Shown piece after piece: positions 52,718 to 63,500 of a stretch of 64,000 bases of DNA. The notes under the pieces are model-generated. The model was not told the DNA's origin. It made no database searches and was given only the letters and a program-made list of their open reading frames with translations. The DNA comes from Chitinophaga tropicalis. Lineage in GTDB: Bacteria > Bacteroidota > Bacteroidia > Chitinophagales > Chitinophagaceae. A program made the position numbers and the translations under genes. The stretch covers positions 930,001-994,000 of the forward strand of contig NZ_WRXN01000001.1 in NCBI RefSeq assembly GCF_009758205.1, given 5' to 3'. How positions within the stretch are numbered: the stretch's first letter is position 1; each line of letters starts with the position of its first letter.

Positions 52718-53659
52718 ATGCAGCAACAAGATAAGATCTATGTAGCCGGACATCGTGGTATGGTTGGTTCGGCCATTGTAAGGCGCCTGCAGAAAGATGG
52801 TTTTCAGAACATTGTGACCAGGACTTCCAAAGAGCTGGACCTCCGTAACCAGGAAGCTGTCAGCGAGTTCTTTGCTGAAGAAAAACCGGACTATGTTTTC
52901 CTGGCGGCGGCCAAGGTAGGTGGTATAATAGCCAACAATACGTACCGGGCTGACTTTATCTACGAGAACATCATGATCCAGAGTAACGTGATCCATGAGG
53001 CATATAAGAATGATGTGAAAAAGCTCATGTTCCTGGGATCGTCCTGCATATATCCGAAGCTGGCCCCACAGCCCCTGAAGGAAGATTATCTCCTTACCGG
53101 CCTGCTGGAACCCACTAATGAGCCTTATGCTATTGCCAAAATAGCAGGTATCAAAATGTGTGATGCTTACAGGGCGCAATATGGATGCAACTTTGTATCT
53201 GTGATGCCTACTAACCTGTATGGTCCTAACGACAATTACGACCTCAATAACTCACATGTACTGCCAGCATTGCTGCGCAAATTTCATGAGGCAAAAGTGA
53301 ACGGGTCTCCGGAAGTTGTAGTCTGGGGAACAGGTTCTCCGTTAAGAGAGTTCCTGCATGCAGATGATATGGCAGATGCCTGCTTCTACCTGATGCAGCA
53401 TTATAATGAAGATGGCCTGGTAAATATTGGCGTTGGGCATGATATCAGTATAAAGGACCTTGCTATTCTTGTAAAAGAGATAGTGGGTTATGAAGGCAAC
53501 CTGGTATTTGATACCACGAAGCCGGACGGTACCCCAAGGAAACTGATGGATGTAAGTAAGCTGCATGGATTTGGCTGGAAAGCCAGGATAGAGCTGAAAG
53601 AAGGGATTACCAGTGTTTATGCGGACCTGAAAACATCCAAATGGAGCGAAAAAGTATGA
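52718..53659 (+). CDS. fcl: GDP-L-fucose synthase
   Basis: Fcl epimerises and reduces GDP-4-keto-6-deoxymannose to GDP-L-fucose. The 313-residue protein has '[16 protein letters not shown]', '[10 protein letters not shown]', 'GSSCIYPK' and the YxxxK pair in '[10 protein letters not shown]', all family hallmarks. The ATG at 52718 is preferred over an in-frame TTG at 52706. It overlaps manC by an ATGA junction. Confidence 0.97.
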   Translation: MQQQDKIYVAGHRGMVGSAIVRRLQKDGFQNIVTRTSKELDLRNQEAVSEFFAEEKPDYVFLAAAKVGGIIANNTYRADFIYENIMIQSNVIHEAYKNDVKKLMFLGSSCIYPKLAPQPLKEDYLLTGLLEPTNEPYAIAKIAGIKMCDAYRAQYGCNFVSVMPTNLYGPNDNYDLNNSHVLPALLRKFHEAKVNGSPEVVVWGTGSPLREFLHADDMADACFYLMQHYNEDGLVNIGVGHDISIKDLAILVKEIVGYEGNLVFDTTKPDGTPRKLMDVSKLHGFGWKARIELKEGITSVYADLKTSKWSEKV

Positions 53660-54738
53660 CGTCCCATAACTATATCTTTATTATGGCTGGCGGTGTTGGA
53701 AGCCGTTTCTGGCCCAAAAGCCGCAATGCTTATCCGAAGCAGTTCATAGACATACTTGGAATAGGCAGGTCTTTACTACAGCTTACATACGACCGTTTCC
53801 TGAAGGTTTGTCCAGCAGAGAACATCTTTATTGTAACCAATTCCGCTTATAAAGAACTGATACAGGAACAGCTTCCTGACCTGGCACAAGGTAACATCCT
53901 GTGTGAGCCTTCCCGGAATAATACAGCTCCATGTATTTCCTATGCAGCTTTTAAAATAGCTGCAAAAGATCCGGAAGCCTGTATGGTAATAGCGCCTTCA
54001 GATCACTTTATCCTGCATGAAGACGTTTTTGTGAACGATATCAGGCATTCCCTCGAAACAGTAGCCCGGAAGGATATATTACTTACACTGGGAATATCTC
54101 CCACAAGACCTGATACCGGTTATGGTTATATCAGGTTTGAGCAGAAGACAGAAGACCGTATCCATAAGGTGATACAGTTTACTGAGAAGCCGGTGTTGGA
54201 AAAAGCGAAAGAATTTCTGAAAAGTGGGGATTATGTCTGGAATGCTGGTATCTTTATATGGAGTGCCAAAACTATCCTGCAGGCATTTGAATTGCTTTCC
54301 CCACAGCTCTTTGATCTATTTAACCAGGGAAAAGACGTGTATAACACAGGAGAGGAACAGGCCTTTATCAACAAAAATTACCCGCTATCGCCCAATATTT
54401 CCATAGACTACGCCATCATGGAAAAAGCAGCCAACGTATATACCATGCCGGTTAACTTTGGCTGGAGCGACCTTGGAACATGGGCCTCACTATACCAGAC
54501 AGCAGATAAGAACATCGGCATAAACAATGTGCTGGCAGGCGGTGAATTGCAACTGGAGGAAACGGAAGACTGTATTATTCATCTTCCAAAAGATAAGCTC
54601 GCTGTTATCCGTGGTTTGAAAGATTTTATAGTAGTAGACGATAAGGATGTTCTGCTGATCTATCCAAAATCATCAGAGCAGGAAATAAAGAAGATTACAG
54701 AAAGATTAAAGGAACAGGACAAAGGGCATTATTTATAA
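53656..54738 (+). CDS. manC: Mannose-1-phosphate guanylyltransferase
   Basis: ManC makes GDP-mannose, the precursor for gmd and fcl. The 360-residue protein has the signature '[20 protein letters not shown]', 'VIAPSDHFI', '[10 protein letters not shown]' and '[11 protein letters not shown]'. It is the short form without the C-terminal phosphomannose isomerase domain. The ATG at 53656 (ATGA with the fcl stop) is preferred; an ATG at 53641 adds five residues. It is the last gene of the operon. Confidence 0.95.
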   Translation: MTSHNYIFIMAGGVGSRFWPKSRNAYPKQFIDILGIGRSLLQLTYDRFLKVCPAENIFIVTNSAYKELIQEQLPDLAQGNILCEPSRNNTAPCISYAAFKIAAKDPEACMVIAPSDHFILHEDVFVNDIRHSLETVARKDILLTLGISPTRPDTGYGYIRFEQKTEDRIHKVIQFTEKPVLEKAKEFLKSGDYVWNAGIFIWSAKTILQAFELLSPQLFDLFNQGKDVYNTGEEQAFINKNYPLSPNISIDYAIMEKAANVYTMPVNFGWSDLGTWASLYQTADKNIGINNVLAGGELQLEETEDCIIHLPKDKLAVIRGLKDFIVVDDKDVLLIYPKSSEQEIKKITERLKEQDKGHYL

Positions 54739-54782
54739 TGTCCTTTTAAGTATCTGGCAACCTTTATTCGGCAGAAACAAAA

Positions 54783-54790
54783 TATATTTG
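54783..54790 (+). promoter_or_regulatory. -7 box before the Wzi/RemB-like gene
   Basis: TATATTTG fits TAnnTTTG, with a TTTA at 54763-54766 as a possible -33 element. It lies 25 bp before the ATG, so this gene may be transcribed on its own. Confidence 0.5.
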
Positions 54791-54814
54791 CAACTGGCAA
54801 GCAAATTATTATTT

Positions 54815-56389
54815 ATGTTCAAGAACTGCATTACCCCTTCGGCTATATTATTATCATGTTGCCTGGCCGCCAACTTGTCCGTAAATGCCCAGAGTGCAGG
54901 ACGCCAATATTCCCTGGGCTTCTACCAGGGAAGTTCTGAAGACCGCAGTTACCACTCTTCCCAGAGAGATTACATGGTACAGCCCACTTTTGACCTGCCC
55001 CAAGGCGATACCACCCGCAAACAGAGCTGGTTGTACCGGAAGCTTTTCCGTGAACACCTGCTGGAAGTAAAAGATGAAGATTACACCTTCTATGCCAGCA
55101 TCCTGCCAGACCTTATGATTGGGCACAGCAATGACAATGGCACCGTATGGCTGAATACCCGTGGAGTAATAGCCGGCGGACAGATCGGTAAGAACCTGAC
55201 CTTCCGGGCGGAATTCTATGAAAACCAGGCCAAACTGCCCGCATACCTGGATGCATATGGACGGGCAACTAATATTGTACCCGGCCAGGGCGAATGGAAA
55301 GCCTATAATAACGGGAAAGCTTTTGACTTTGCCTATTCTTCTGCCCTGATCAACTATAAAGCAGGTAAACATTTCGACTTTCAACTGGGTTATGATAAGA
55401 ACTTTATAGGTGACGGTTACAGGTCAATGCTTCTTTCTGACGTTGGCTTCAACTATCCATTCCTGAAGGTCATTGCCAATATAGGACGTGTACAGTATAC
55501 TACCATGTGGGCCCAGTTTATAGATATGCGTTATCCCAAGGCTTCTTATGATAATGGTTACAGGAAAAAGTGGGGGGTATTTAACTACCTGGACTGGAAT
55601 GTAAGTAAGAAATTTTCTGTAGGCCTGTTTGAAACTGTGATCTGGCAGGATTCCGATTCTACCGGTAAACGCGGTTTTGATGCCAGTTACCTGAACCCGA
55701 TAGTATTCCTGCGTCCGGTAGAGTTTTCTGTAGGATCGCCGGACAATGCGCTGATGGGTATTAACCTGAAATTTACTCCTACTGCCAACAGCACCGTATA
55801 TGGTCAGTTCATACTGGATGAGTTCAAATTCAAGGAAGTGACTGCTGGTAATGGCTGGTGGGGTAATAAGTTTGGGGGCCAGATAGGTTTCCGTTCCAAT
55901 AACATCTTTAAAGTACAGCACCTGAATTTCCTGACGGAAGTCAATGCTGCAAGACCATATACTTACTCCCAGCGTACCACCCTGAATAACTACAGTCACT
56001 ATAACCAGGCATTGGCACATCCGCTGGGGGCCAACTTTGTGGAATGGGTGAATATAGCAGATTATCAGTATAAACGGCTGTTCCTTCGTGGGCAGATCAC
56101 CTTGGCTAAGTATGGCCTGGATTCTGCCGGGCACAACTATGGCAAGGACATTAACGAGTCCTATACCAAACGTGCGGAAGAGTATGGCAATAAAATAGGT
56201 CAGGGTCTTAAAACAACTCTCACCAATGTACAGGGCACAGCTGCATTCCTGCTGAACCCTAAATACAACCTGCGCCTGGAAGCTACAGTTACCGCAAGGC
56301 AGGAAAGTAATAATGTGTGGAAGAATAAAGAATTGATCTTCCAGGTAGGATTAAGAAGCTCCTTCAGGCAGATCTATTACGATTTTTAA
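54815..56389 (+). CDS. Capsule assembly Wzi / gliding RemB-like outer-membrane barrel
   Basis: The 524-residue protein has a signal peptide cut near 'SVNAQ' and a mature beta-barrel rich in aromatic strands, with 'LGYDKNFIGDGYRSMLLSDV', the block typical of the Wzi/RemB family. It ends in 'RSSFRQIYYDF', an outer-membrane C-terminal signal. Wzi anchors capsule to the surface, while Flavobacterium RemB takes part in gliding. Its place just after the polysaccharide operon favours surface attachment of that polymer. The ATG at 54815 is chosen over a TTG at 54788, which would lie inside the promoter. Confidence 0.82.
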   Translation: MFKNCITPSAILLSCCLAANLSVNAQSAGRQYSLGFYQGSSEDRSYHSSQRDYMVQPTFDLPQGDTTRKQSWLYRKLFREHLLEVKDEDYTFYASILPDLMIGHSNDNGTVWLNTRGVIAGGQIGKNLTFRAEFYENQAKLPAYLDAYGRATNIVPGQGEWKAYNNGKAFDFAYSSALINYKAGKHFDFQLGYDKNFIGDGYRSMLLSDVGFNYPFLKVIANIGRVQYTTMWAQFIDMRYPKASYDNGYRKKWGVFNYLDWNVSKKFSVGLFETVIWQDSDSTGKRGFDASYLNPIVFLRPVEFSVGSPDNALMGINLKFTPTANSTVYGQFILDEFKFKEVTAGNGWWGNKFGGQIGFRSNNIFKVQHLNFLTEVNAARPYTYSQRTTLNNYSHYNQALAHPLGANFVEWVNIADYQYKRLFLRGQITLAKYGLDSAGHNYGKDINESYTKRAEEYGNKIGQGLKTTLTNVQGTAAFLLNPKYNLRLEATVTARQESNNVWKNKELIFQVGLRSSFRQIYYDF

Positions 56390-56401
56390 AAATGCTTGTT
56401 T

Positions 56402-56449
56402 AAAAAGAAAGAGGCTGCATCATACTTTTGATGCGGCCTCTTTCTTTTA
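56402..56449. terminator. Long inverted-repeat terminator after the Wzi-like gene
   Basis: AAAAGAAAGAGGC pairs with GCCTCTTTCTTTT, extended inward by GCATCA/TGATGC after one mismatch. T's on one side and A's on the other allow both directions. Confidence 0.85.
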
Positions 56450-56482
56450 AGGGGAGGGGCTTTTTTTTACTAACTTCGCGCC

Positions 56483-58384
56483 ATGCATTACGTTACGGTA
56501 GAAGGACTAACAAAAGCTTACGGCGCCGGGCCGCTGTTCAAGGATATTTCTTTTCACATTGAAGAAGGGGACAAGATTGCCCTGGTGGCGCTGAATGGCG
56601 CCGGCAAATCGACTTTGCTCCGCATACTCTGCGGGCAGGAAACGCCTGATGCCGGAACTGTCTGGATACATAAAGATGTAACAGTAGTAATGCTGGAACA
56701 ACAATCCGCCTTTGATCCGGCAAGCACCATTTCCGGGCATGTATTTTCCCAGGGGCACCCTGTACTTGCCGCTATCAGGGATTATGAACTGCTCACAGAA
56801 GAAGGGGAAGAACCTGACCTGGAAAAGCTGACAGCTGCCATTGAACGTATGGATGAGCTGAATGCCTGGCATTTCGATTCCAAAGTGAAGCAGATACTGG
56901 GGAAGCTGAATATTCACCACCTGGACCAGCGCATGGGCAGCCTTTCCGGCGGACAGTTAAAGCGTGTAGCTCTGGCTAAAGTACTGATAGATATAGGATT
57001 TGAGCACAGGCATACCCTGCTTATCATGGACGAGCCTACCAACCACCTGGACGTAAGCATGATCGAGTGGCTGGAAAACTACCTGGACCAGGAAAACGTA
57101 ACGCTCCTGCTGGTAACGCACGACCGCTACTTCCTGGACAGTGTATGTAACGAGATCATGGAGCTGGACCAGCAGCAGCTTTTTGTATATAAGGGAGATT
57201 ACGAGAACTACCTGGAGAAAAAAGCTGCCCGCGAAGAAAGTGATAAAGCCAGTGTGGAAAAAGCCCGTAACCTTTTCAGAAAAGAACTGGAATGGATACG
57301 GAAACAGCCGAAGGCACGTACTACCAAGTCAAAGTCCCGTATAGACGCCTTTGCAGATGTGAAGGAGAAAGCCAGTGTAAGACTGGAAAAGCAGCAGCTG
57401 GAGCTGAATGTAAAGATGACCAGGCTGGGTGGGAAGATCATTGAAATGAAGAAGGTGTATAAAGCATATGGCGATCTTCAGATACTGAAAGGATTTGACT
57501 ATACTTTCAAAAAAGGAGAAAGGGTAGGTGTAGTGGGAAAGAATGGCGTGGGGAAATCTACCTTCCTGAATATGCTGCTGGGATTGGAGCAGCCGGATTC
57601 CGGCAAGATCAATACCGGCGATACCATCGTATTCGGTAATTATGACCAGCGGGGCCTTATTGTGAAAGAAGACATGCGGGTAATAGAATTTGTAAAGAAC
57701 ATAGCAGAAAACTTTCCCCTGGCAGATGGTACAAAAGTGAGCGCTGCACAGTTCCTGCAATTGTTCCTTTTTTCCCCCGAAAAACAATATACCTATATTT
57801 CCAAACTGAGCGGAGGGGAAAAAAGAAGATTGCACCTGCTCAGTATCCTGTTCAGGAACCCCAATTTCCTGGTGCTGGATGAGCCTACGAACGACCTTGA
57901 CCTGCCAACCCTGAGCATACTGGAAGAGTTCCTGCTCACTTACCAGGGATGTATCATTATAGTAAGCCATGACCGTTATTTTATGGATAAGCTGGTAGAC
58001 CACCTGTTTGTGTTTGAAGGCGGCGGCGTGGTGCGTGATTTTCCCGGAAACTATACCCAGTACAGGGAATGGGAGAAGAACGATAAAGATAAAGAGGAAA
58101 CCAAAAGCGTTCCTGAAAGTCGTCCGCAGGCTAATGTTGTGCCGGCAGCCGAGGCTCCGGCCAAAGAGGTGCGTAAGATGTCTTTTAAGGAAAAGCGTGA
58201 ACTGGAGTTACTTGAGAAGGAGATTGCTGCACTGGAAGCAGAGAAAAAAGAAATTGATGAGAAAATGGGAGCAGGCAATATATCTTATGAAGAGCTGGAG
58301 CCATTGTCCAGGCGTATTGGAGAAGTGATACAGCTGCTGGATGAGAAGGGAATGCGCTGGCTGGAGCTCAGCGAAATGAGTTAA
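56483..58384 (+). CDS. ABC-F family ATPase (Uup-like)
   Basis: The 633-residue cytoplasmic protein has two ABC domains without membrane segments: Walker A 'LNGAGKST' and 'GKNGVGKST', signatures 'LSGGQLKRVALAKV' and 'LSGGEKRRLHLL', and Walker B 'LLIMDEPTNHLD' and 'LVLDEPTNDLD'. The charged linker between them and a C-terminal coiled coil (about 555-625) match the Uup type. ABC-F proteins act on ribosomes; Uup also has a link to DNA structures. A resistance role is not suggested by context. Confidence 0.92.
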   Translation: MHYVTVEGLTKAYGAGPLFKDISFHIEEGDKIALVALNGAGKSTLLRILCGQETPDAGTVWIHKDVTVVMLEQQSAFDPASTISGHVFSQGHPVLAAIRDYELLTEEGEEPDLEKLTAAIERMDELNAWHFDSKVKQILGKLNIHHLDQRMGSLSGGQLKRVALAKVLIDIGFEHRHTLLIMDEPTNHLDVSMIEWLENYLDQENVTLLLVTHDRYFLDSVCNEIMELDQQQLFVYKGDYENYLEKKAAREESDKASVEKARNLFRKELEWIRKQPKARTTKSKSRIDAFADVKEKASVRLEKQQLELNVKMTRLGGKIIEMKKVYKAYGDLQILKGFDYTFKKGERVGVVGKNGVGKSTFLNMLLGLEQPDSGKINTGDTIVFGNYDQRGLIVKEDMRVIEFVKNIAENFPLADGTKVSAAQFLQLFLFSPEKQYTYISKLSGGEKRRLHLLSILFRNPNFLVLDEPTNDLDLPTLSILEEFLLTYQGCIIIVSHDRYFMDKLVDHLFVFEGGGVVRDFPGNYTQYREWEKNDKDKEETKSVPESRPQANVVPAAEAPAKEVRKMSFKEKRELELLEKEIAALEAEKKEIDEKMGAGNISYEELEPLSRRIGEVIQLLDEKGMRWLELSEMS

Positions 58385-58400
58385 GAATTTTCTTTTTGAA

Positions 58401-58425
58401 AAGGGCTGGCCAGAGGCCAGCCCTT
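58401..58425. terminator. Hairpin between convergent genes
   Basis: AAGGGCTGGCC (58401-58411) pairs perfectly with GGCCAGCCCTT (58415-58425), loop AGA. The flanking T tract is weak on both sides. Confidence 0.65.
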
Positions 58426-58430
58426 ATATA

Positions 58431-58736
58431 TCAGTCCTTCTTTTTATCACGGATCTCTGATGCCTTCAGGTATACCTTCTTGCCCTTATCATCTACATAG
58501 TATTTCTTATCATTCTTATCGATATAAACTGTCTGGCCACCAGGTCCTTCTTTCCCCTTATATGTCTTATCTGTGATCTTCATAGCTCCTTTTACGGCAA
58601 CAGAAGCTGTTTTGTTCCCAATCTTTCTGGCTGTGCTATCTATTTTTTTCTGTGCCATTCCGGTATGTCCCAGGAACAGGGCTGTAACTGTGATAGTAGC
58701 GGCTATAATACCCGGCCGCAGTGTTCTCGATATCAT
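58431..58736 (-). CDS. Small secreted basic protein of unknown function
   Basis: The 101-residue protein has a signal peptide cut near 'TGMAQ' (residue 29). A basic mature part contains 'GPGGQTVYIDKNDKKYYVDD' followed by 'KGKKVYLK', a pattern of tyrosines and lysines that recalls the PBCV-type basic adaptor module. That likeness is by eye only. The product would be periplasmic or exported. It is monocistronic, convergent to the ABC-F gene and divergent from the sigma factor. Confidence 0.65.
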   Translation of the reverse strand: MISRTLRPGIIAATITVTALFLGHTGMAQKKIDSTARKIGNKTASVAVKGAMKITDKTYKGKEGPGGQTVYIDKNDKKYYVDDKGKKVYLKASEIRDKKKD

Positions 58737-58853
58737 AATAATAAAATTTAAAAATTGTGAATGATCAATATGATCTGAAAACTAATTATCCAATTTTGAT
58801 GCCAGCAACAGGATATATATTTTTAGGTAGTACTTTAAATAAATCGGTAACAG

Positions 58854-59459
58854 GTGGAGGATACCGCATATAATTGTCTGTCAGACAAAGAATTATGGCG
58901 AAAACTGATAAACGGAGAAGAGGATGCCCTGGCATTCATCTATGATACCTGGTTCCCATCCCTTTACAAATATGGAATGAAGATCCTGACTGACAGTACT
59001 ATAATAAAGGATTGCATCCATGATTTGTTTACTACACTCTGGCAAAGCCGGAAAAATCTCTCAGATACAGATAATATAAAATATTACCTTTTTGCCAGCC
59101 TCAAGCGCAGGATAGCCAGGCATACCCGTACAGGTGTGCTGCAACGGCTGATGAGCCATATAACCCCAGACCACTCCGCAACCCCTTCCCATGAACAACT
59201 TTTAATAGATGAGCAATCCAACCTGGAACGCAGTAATAAACTGGCGAAGGTGATTAAAAAACTGCCTAAACGCCAGAAAGAGATCCTTTATCTCCGTTAT
59301 TATGAAGGTCTGACAACGGAAGAAACAGCTGCAATCATGTCATTAAGTGTTAATTCAACATATGTATTGTTGTCGAAAGCACTTAATTATCTCAGAAAAC
59401 ACAGTGATGAGCTCATACCTGTCCTGGCTTATATTGCCAGCCGGGATATCAGGTTCTGA
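58854..59459 (+). CDS. ECF sigma factor, FecI-like (Bacteroidota type)
   Basis: The 201-residue protein has sigma region 2 at about 25-95 ('AFIYDTWFPSLYKYGMKIL', 'CIHDLFTTLW') and region 4 at about 135-190 ('LPKRQKEILYLRYYEGLTTE', 'SVNSTYVLLSKALNYLRK'). It starts at GTG 58854, as no other start precedes region 2. A FecR gene and a SusC gene follow, so it probably switches on the downstream uptake genes when the SusC-like receptor signals through FecR. Confidence 0.93.
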   Translation: MEDTAYNCLSDKELWRKLINGEEDALAFIYDTWFPSLYKYGMKILTDSTIIKDCIHDLFTTLWQSRKNLSDTDNIKYYLFASLKRRIARHTRTGVLQRLMSHITPDHSATPSHEQLLIDEQSNLERSNKLAKVIKKLPKRQKEILYLRYYEGLTTEETAAIMSLSVNSTYVLLSKALNYLRKHSDELIPVLAYIASRDIRF

Positions 59460-59539
59460 ATATTGATCTGCTTTTTTTCAAAAAAGTTTTAAAAAGACGC
59501 TAAGATTTTTTTCTTCCGGTGCTTTACTATAAGAAAGTG

Positions 59540-60547
59540 ATGCCGGAGGAGCGTATCAATATGTATAAAGACTATACTGTAACAGACTTCCTGCATGACG
59601 CATTGTTCCGTAAATGGGTAATTGATCCTGATGCTGAAACGGAGAACTTCTGGAAAAGCTGGTTGGAACAACACCCGGAGCGCCGGGAAATACCGGAGCG
59701 TGCCCGGGAGGTATTGCTGATCATCGGTTTTGATGAATACACGCCGGCGCGGGAAGAACAGGAAGAGGTCTGGTCAAGAATAAAATATACGATACAACAG
59801 CCGGGAAAAAGAATTGCCGCTATGAATGTATGGCGTTATGCTGCCATATTCTCAGGGCTGTTGCTGATGGCCGTCGCAGGCATCTTTATATACGGCAGGC
59901 AGCAGGTGCAGTATGCTACAGTTTACGGAGAGGTAAAGACCATCATTCTTCCTGACAAATCAGTGGTAAGGCTCAATGCCAACTCTGTGCTCCGGCACAG
60001 GCGTTACTGGCTATGGGAAAGCAGAAGAGAAATATGGATCAGCGGAGAAGGTTTTTTTACAGTAGTACATAAACAAAATCATCAACCCTTTTTTGTACAT
60101 ACAACAGACGTAGACGTAAAGGTAACAGGTACTGAGTTCGATGTAAATACAAGGCGTACAAAAACGCAGGTAGTGCTGAGCAACGGAGCTGTACAGCTGG
60201 ACCTCAGAAATGATGGCCATCCGCTAATCACGATGAAACCCGGTCAGATGGTCACTTACTCTGCCGCTACAAACAAACTTGACAGGAAAGATGTGAACCC
60301 GTCAGATTACAGCGCATGGCGTAATAACATGCTGGTATTTACTGAAACACCGATAGCAGAAGTAGCTGCATCCCTCGAAGATAATCTTGGACTTAACATA
60401 CATATAGAAGACACGACATTACAACAGGAGTTGTTTACCGGAAGCATACCAATGGACGACGCGGAGATATTTTTCAAAACACTATACAGGTCCTTTCATG
60501 TAAGAATAGAAAAAGAAAACAAGAACTATAGCATCAGGAGAAAATAA
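59540..60547 (+). CDS. FecR-type anti-sigma factor
   Basis: The 335-residue protein has a cytoplasmic N-terminal part (about 1-90; 'DALFRKWVIDPDAETENFWK'), one membrane segment (about 98-117), then the FecR domain ('GEVKTIILPDKSVVRLNANS', 'ISGEGFFTVVHK') and a C-terminal STN-contact region (DUF4974; 'FTETPIAEVAASLEDNLGLN'). It passes the signal from the outer-membrane receptor to the sigma factor. Three starts are possible: GTG 59519, ATG 59540 and ATG 59561; the middle one is chosen without strong proof. Confidence 0.9.
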   Translation: MPEERINMYKDYTVTDFLHDALFRKWVIDPDAETENFWKSWLEQHPERREIPERAREVLLIIGFDEYTPAREEQEEVWSRIKYTIQQPGKRIAAMNVWRYAAIFSGLLLMAVAGIFIYGRQQVQYATVYGEVKTIILPDKSVVRLNANSVLRHRRYWLWESRREIWISGEGFFTVVHKQNHQPFFVHTTDVDVKVTGTEFDVNTRRTKTQVVLSNGAVQLDLRNDGHPLITMKPGQMVTYSAATNKLDRKDVNPSDYSAWRNNMLVFTETPIAEVAASLEDNLGLNIHIEDTTLQQELFTGSIPMDDAEIFFKTLYRSFHVRIEKENKNYSIRRK

Positions 60548-60596
60548 CCTGCTATTGTAACAGATCTATCATTCAACCAACCTTAATCTAACGCTT

Positions 60597-63500
60597 ATGC
60601 CTGGAAATTTCCTTAGGTGTATGGGGAGAAGTACTGCCCTTTTGTTACTGGTAATGGTAACAGGATATACTGCACGTAGCAGTAACTACCGGAACGTATG
60701 GCAACGTGGCCAGCCGTTCCTTTCGTTAACCGATACACATCCCGTCAGCACATCCGGCCGGCGGGCGCTGAAAGAGATCTTTGGCCTGCTGGAAAACCGT
60801 TATAAGGTCCGTATAAATTATACAGGACAGGTCATAGGTAGCATGCAGGCAGAGCCGCCCCAGGACAAGGGCACATCGGTCAGTTTTATCAGCTACTTCA
60901 ACCAGTTCCTGCAGCCCCTGGGACTGGAAGCCGAGCAGGCCGGGAATGATCAGTACATTGTTTTCCGGCAGTTGCCGGTACATCTGCCTCCTGCGGGGAA
61001 AGAGACTGATAACATAAAACCTGTACCGTTACAGGTACAACCGGTAGTACTGAATATTGCCGGTATTGTTACAGATGATGGTGGTGTGCCTCTTCCCGGT
61101 GTGACAGTTGTAGTAAAAGGCACGCAGAATGGTGTGCATACAGGCAATGATGGCAGATATGAACTGAAGGGCGTACCGGAGAATGCGCATGTCATCTTCA
61201 GCTATATTGGCTTCAAAGCACAGGAGATCTTACTGAAGGGCCGCAAGGTGCTTGACGTAAAATTACTGACTGATGTACAGGCTGTGAAAGATGTAGTTGT
61301 AACGGGTTATTATGAGATCAAAAAAGAAAGTTTTACCGGTGTGTCTACTGTAGTATCGGGCGATGAGCTTAAAAGGGTAAATCCTCAGAACGTACTATCT
61401 TCCTTACAATCCTACGACCCGTCTTTCAAACTTGTAGAGAATAATCTTTTCGGTTCTAACCCTAACCGTATACCCAATATCAATGTGAGAGGAGCTACAG
61501 CATTGCCGGCCACCGATGTTTCGAAACTGACCAGGAGCAGTATACTGACCGGCTCTGTTAACCAGCCTACGTTTATACTGGACGGTTATGAAGTAAACGT
61601 GCAGACCATCTTTGACCTTGACCCTAACAGAATAGCCTCTATGACGTTGCTGAAAGATGCGGCGGCAACAGCTATTTATGGCTCCCGTGCAGCAAACGGT
61701 GTAGTAGTGATACGTACCAAAGCGCCTAAAGAAGGCAAGCTCTCACTGAACTATACTTATGATATGAACATCAATGCACCGGACCTGTCAGATTACCATG
61801 TATTGAATGCAACAGAGAAACTGGAATACGAGCGGCTGGCCAAGCTGTATGAGAGTAATGAAGTAGATGATCCCGTTACATTGGAAATGCAGTATTACCA
61901 GAAAAAGAAGAACGTGCTGAGCGGCATCAATACATATTGGCTGTCGCAGCCATTGCAGGTGGAGCTGGGGCATAAACATTCAATTTACCTGGAAGGCGGA
62001 ACGCCTGTTATAAGGTATGGTATTGATGCCCGCTATCAGACAATGAATGGTGTAATGAAAGGCTCTTCCAGGAAACGTTACGGGCTTACAGCATCACTGT
62101 CTTACAATGTGCAGAACAAGCTGCAGTTCAGGAACCTGTTTTCCATATCGCAGGTAAAGGCTACGGAATCTCCCTACAGGGAATTTTCCAACTACGTAAG
62201 GATGAATCCTTACTATCCGAAAACAGATTCAACCGGGCGATTATTACGTGCGGTAGATAAATGGAATTACCGTGAAGGAGCGAATGCATCAGTAGGTTCA
62301 ACTACTGTGTTGAACCCCATGTATGAGGCTACTATAGGGAGCTTTGAGGAGACGGACTATGTGGAGTTCATAGATGCTTTTTCCGGTGAGTGGACAATTA
62401 TACCGTCACTGAAATTGCGTGGGCAGATATCTCTTACAAAGAGGAAATCTACAGCAGATAAATTCGTTTCTCCGCTGAGTAATGAGTTTTATAATGTAAG
62501 CGGAGATGATCTTAAGGACAGGGGGCGGTATACTTATGGCGATGAAGATTTCTGGCAGGCAGATGGAAGTGTTACGTTGAGCTATAGTAAACAATTGCGT
62601 GGTCATTTCCTGAATATGTCTCTTGTGGCAAACATGCAGGACAAGAAGAATGACAGTAAGACTTTTGAAGCAAAAGGATTTACGAATGACAGGTTTTCGC
62701 AGATAGAATTTGCACGAAAGTATGCAGATGGTTCTCCCAGTGGAAGCTTTGCACAGGAACGACTGGTTGGCGCTTTCCTGAACGTTAACTACTCTTATCA
62801 GAACAGGCTGCTGATGGACGCTACAGTGCGTACAGACGGTTCTTCCAAGTTTGGTACCGATTCACGCATGGCTACTTTCTGGGCATATGGTATTGGCTGG
62901 AATATGCATAATGAAAAGTTCATTTCCCGAAATGTGATCAGCCAGCTGACACTACGTGGTACTACGGGTATTACCGGTGATGTATCTTTCCCTGCATACC
63001 TTTCAAATACTACTTACCAGTATTATAGTGACGATTGGTATTCTACCGGGGTAGGCAGTGTTTTCATTGCATATGGCAATTCAGCACTCAGGTGGCAGCG
63101 TACGCGTAACTATGATGCAGGTTTTGAGCTGGACCTGTTTAACGGAAGATTTTATATCAACCCCAAATACTATTACAAAAGAACGAAAGACCTGCTGGCA
63201 GATATTATTGTACCGCCATCCGCCGGATTTACTGAATATAAGGCTAACCTGGGAGAGATGGTGAACAGGGGCTTTGAGATCAATCTACGCAGCAATGTAT
63301 TGAGAGGTAAAGACTGGTCTTTCAATGTATTTGCAAATGTGGTAAGCAACAGGAACCGGATCGTAAAGATCTCAAATGCACTGAAGAGCTATAATGATAA
63401 GGTGGATGACAAGCAGGAGTCTGATCCTAACCTTAACTCGGTGCCGCTGTTGCGTTACCAGGAAGGGCAATCGCTTTATACGCTGTATGCTGTTAAGTCG

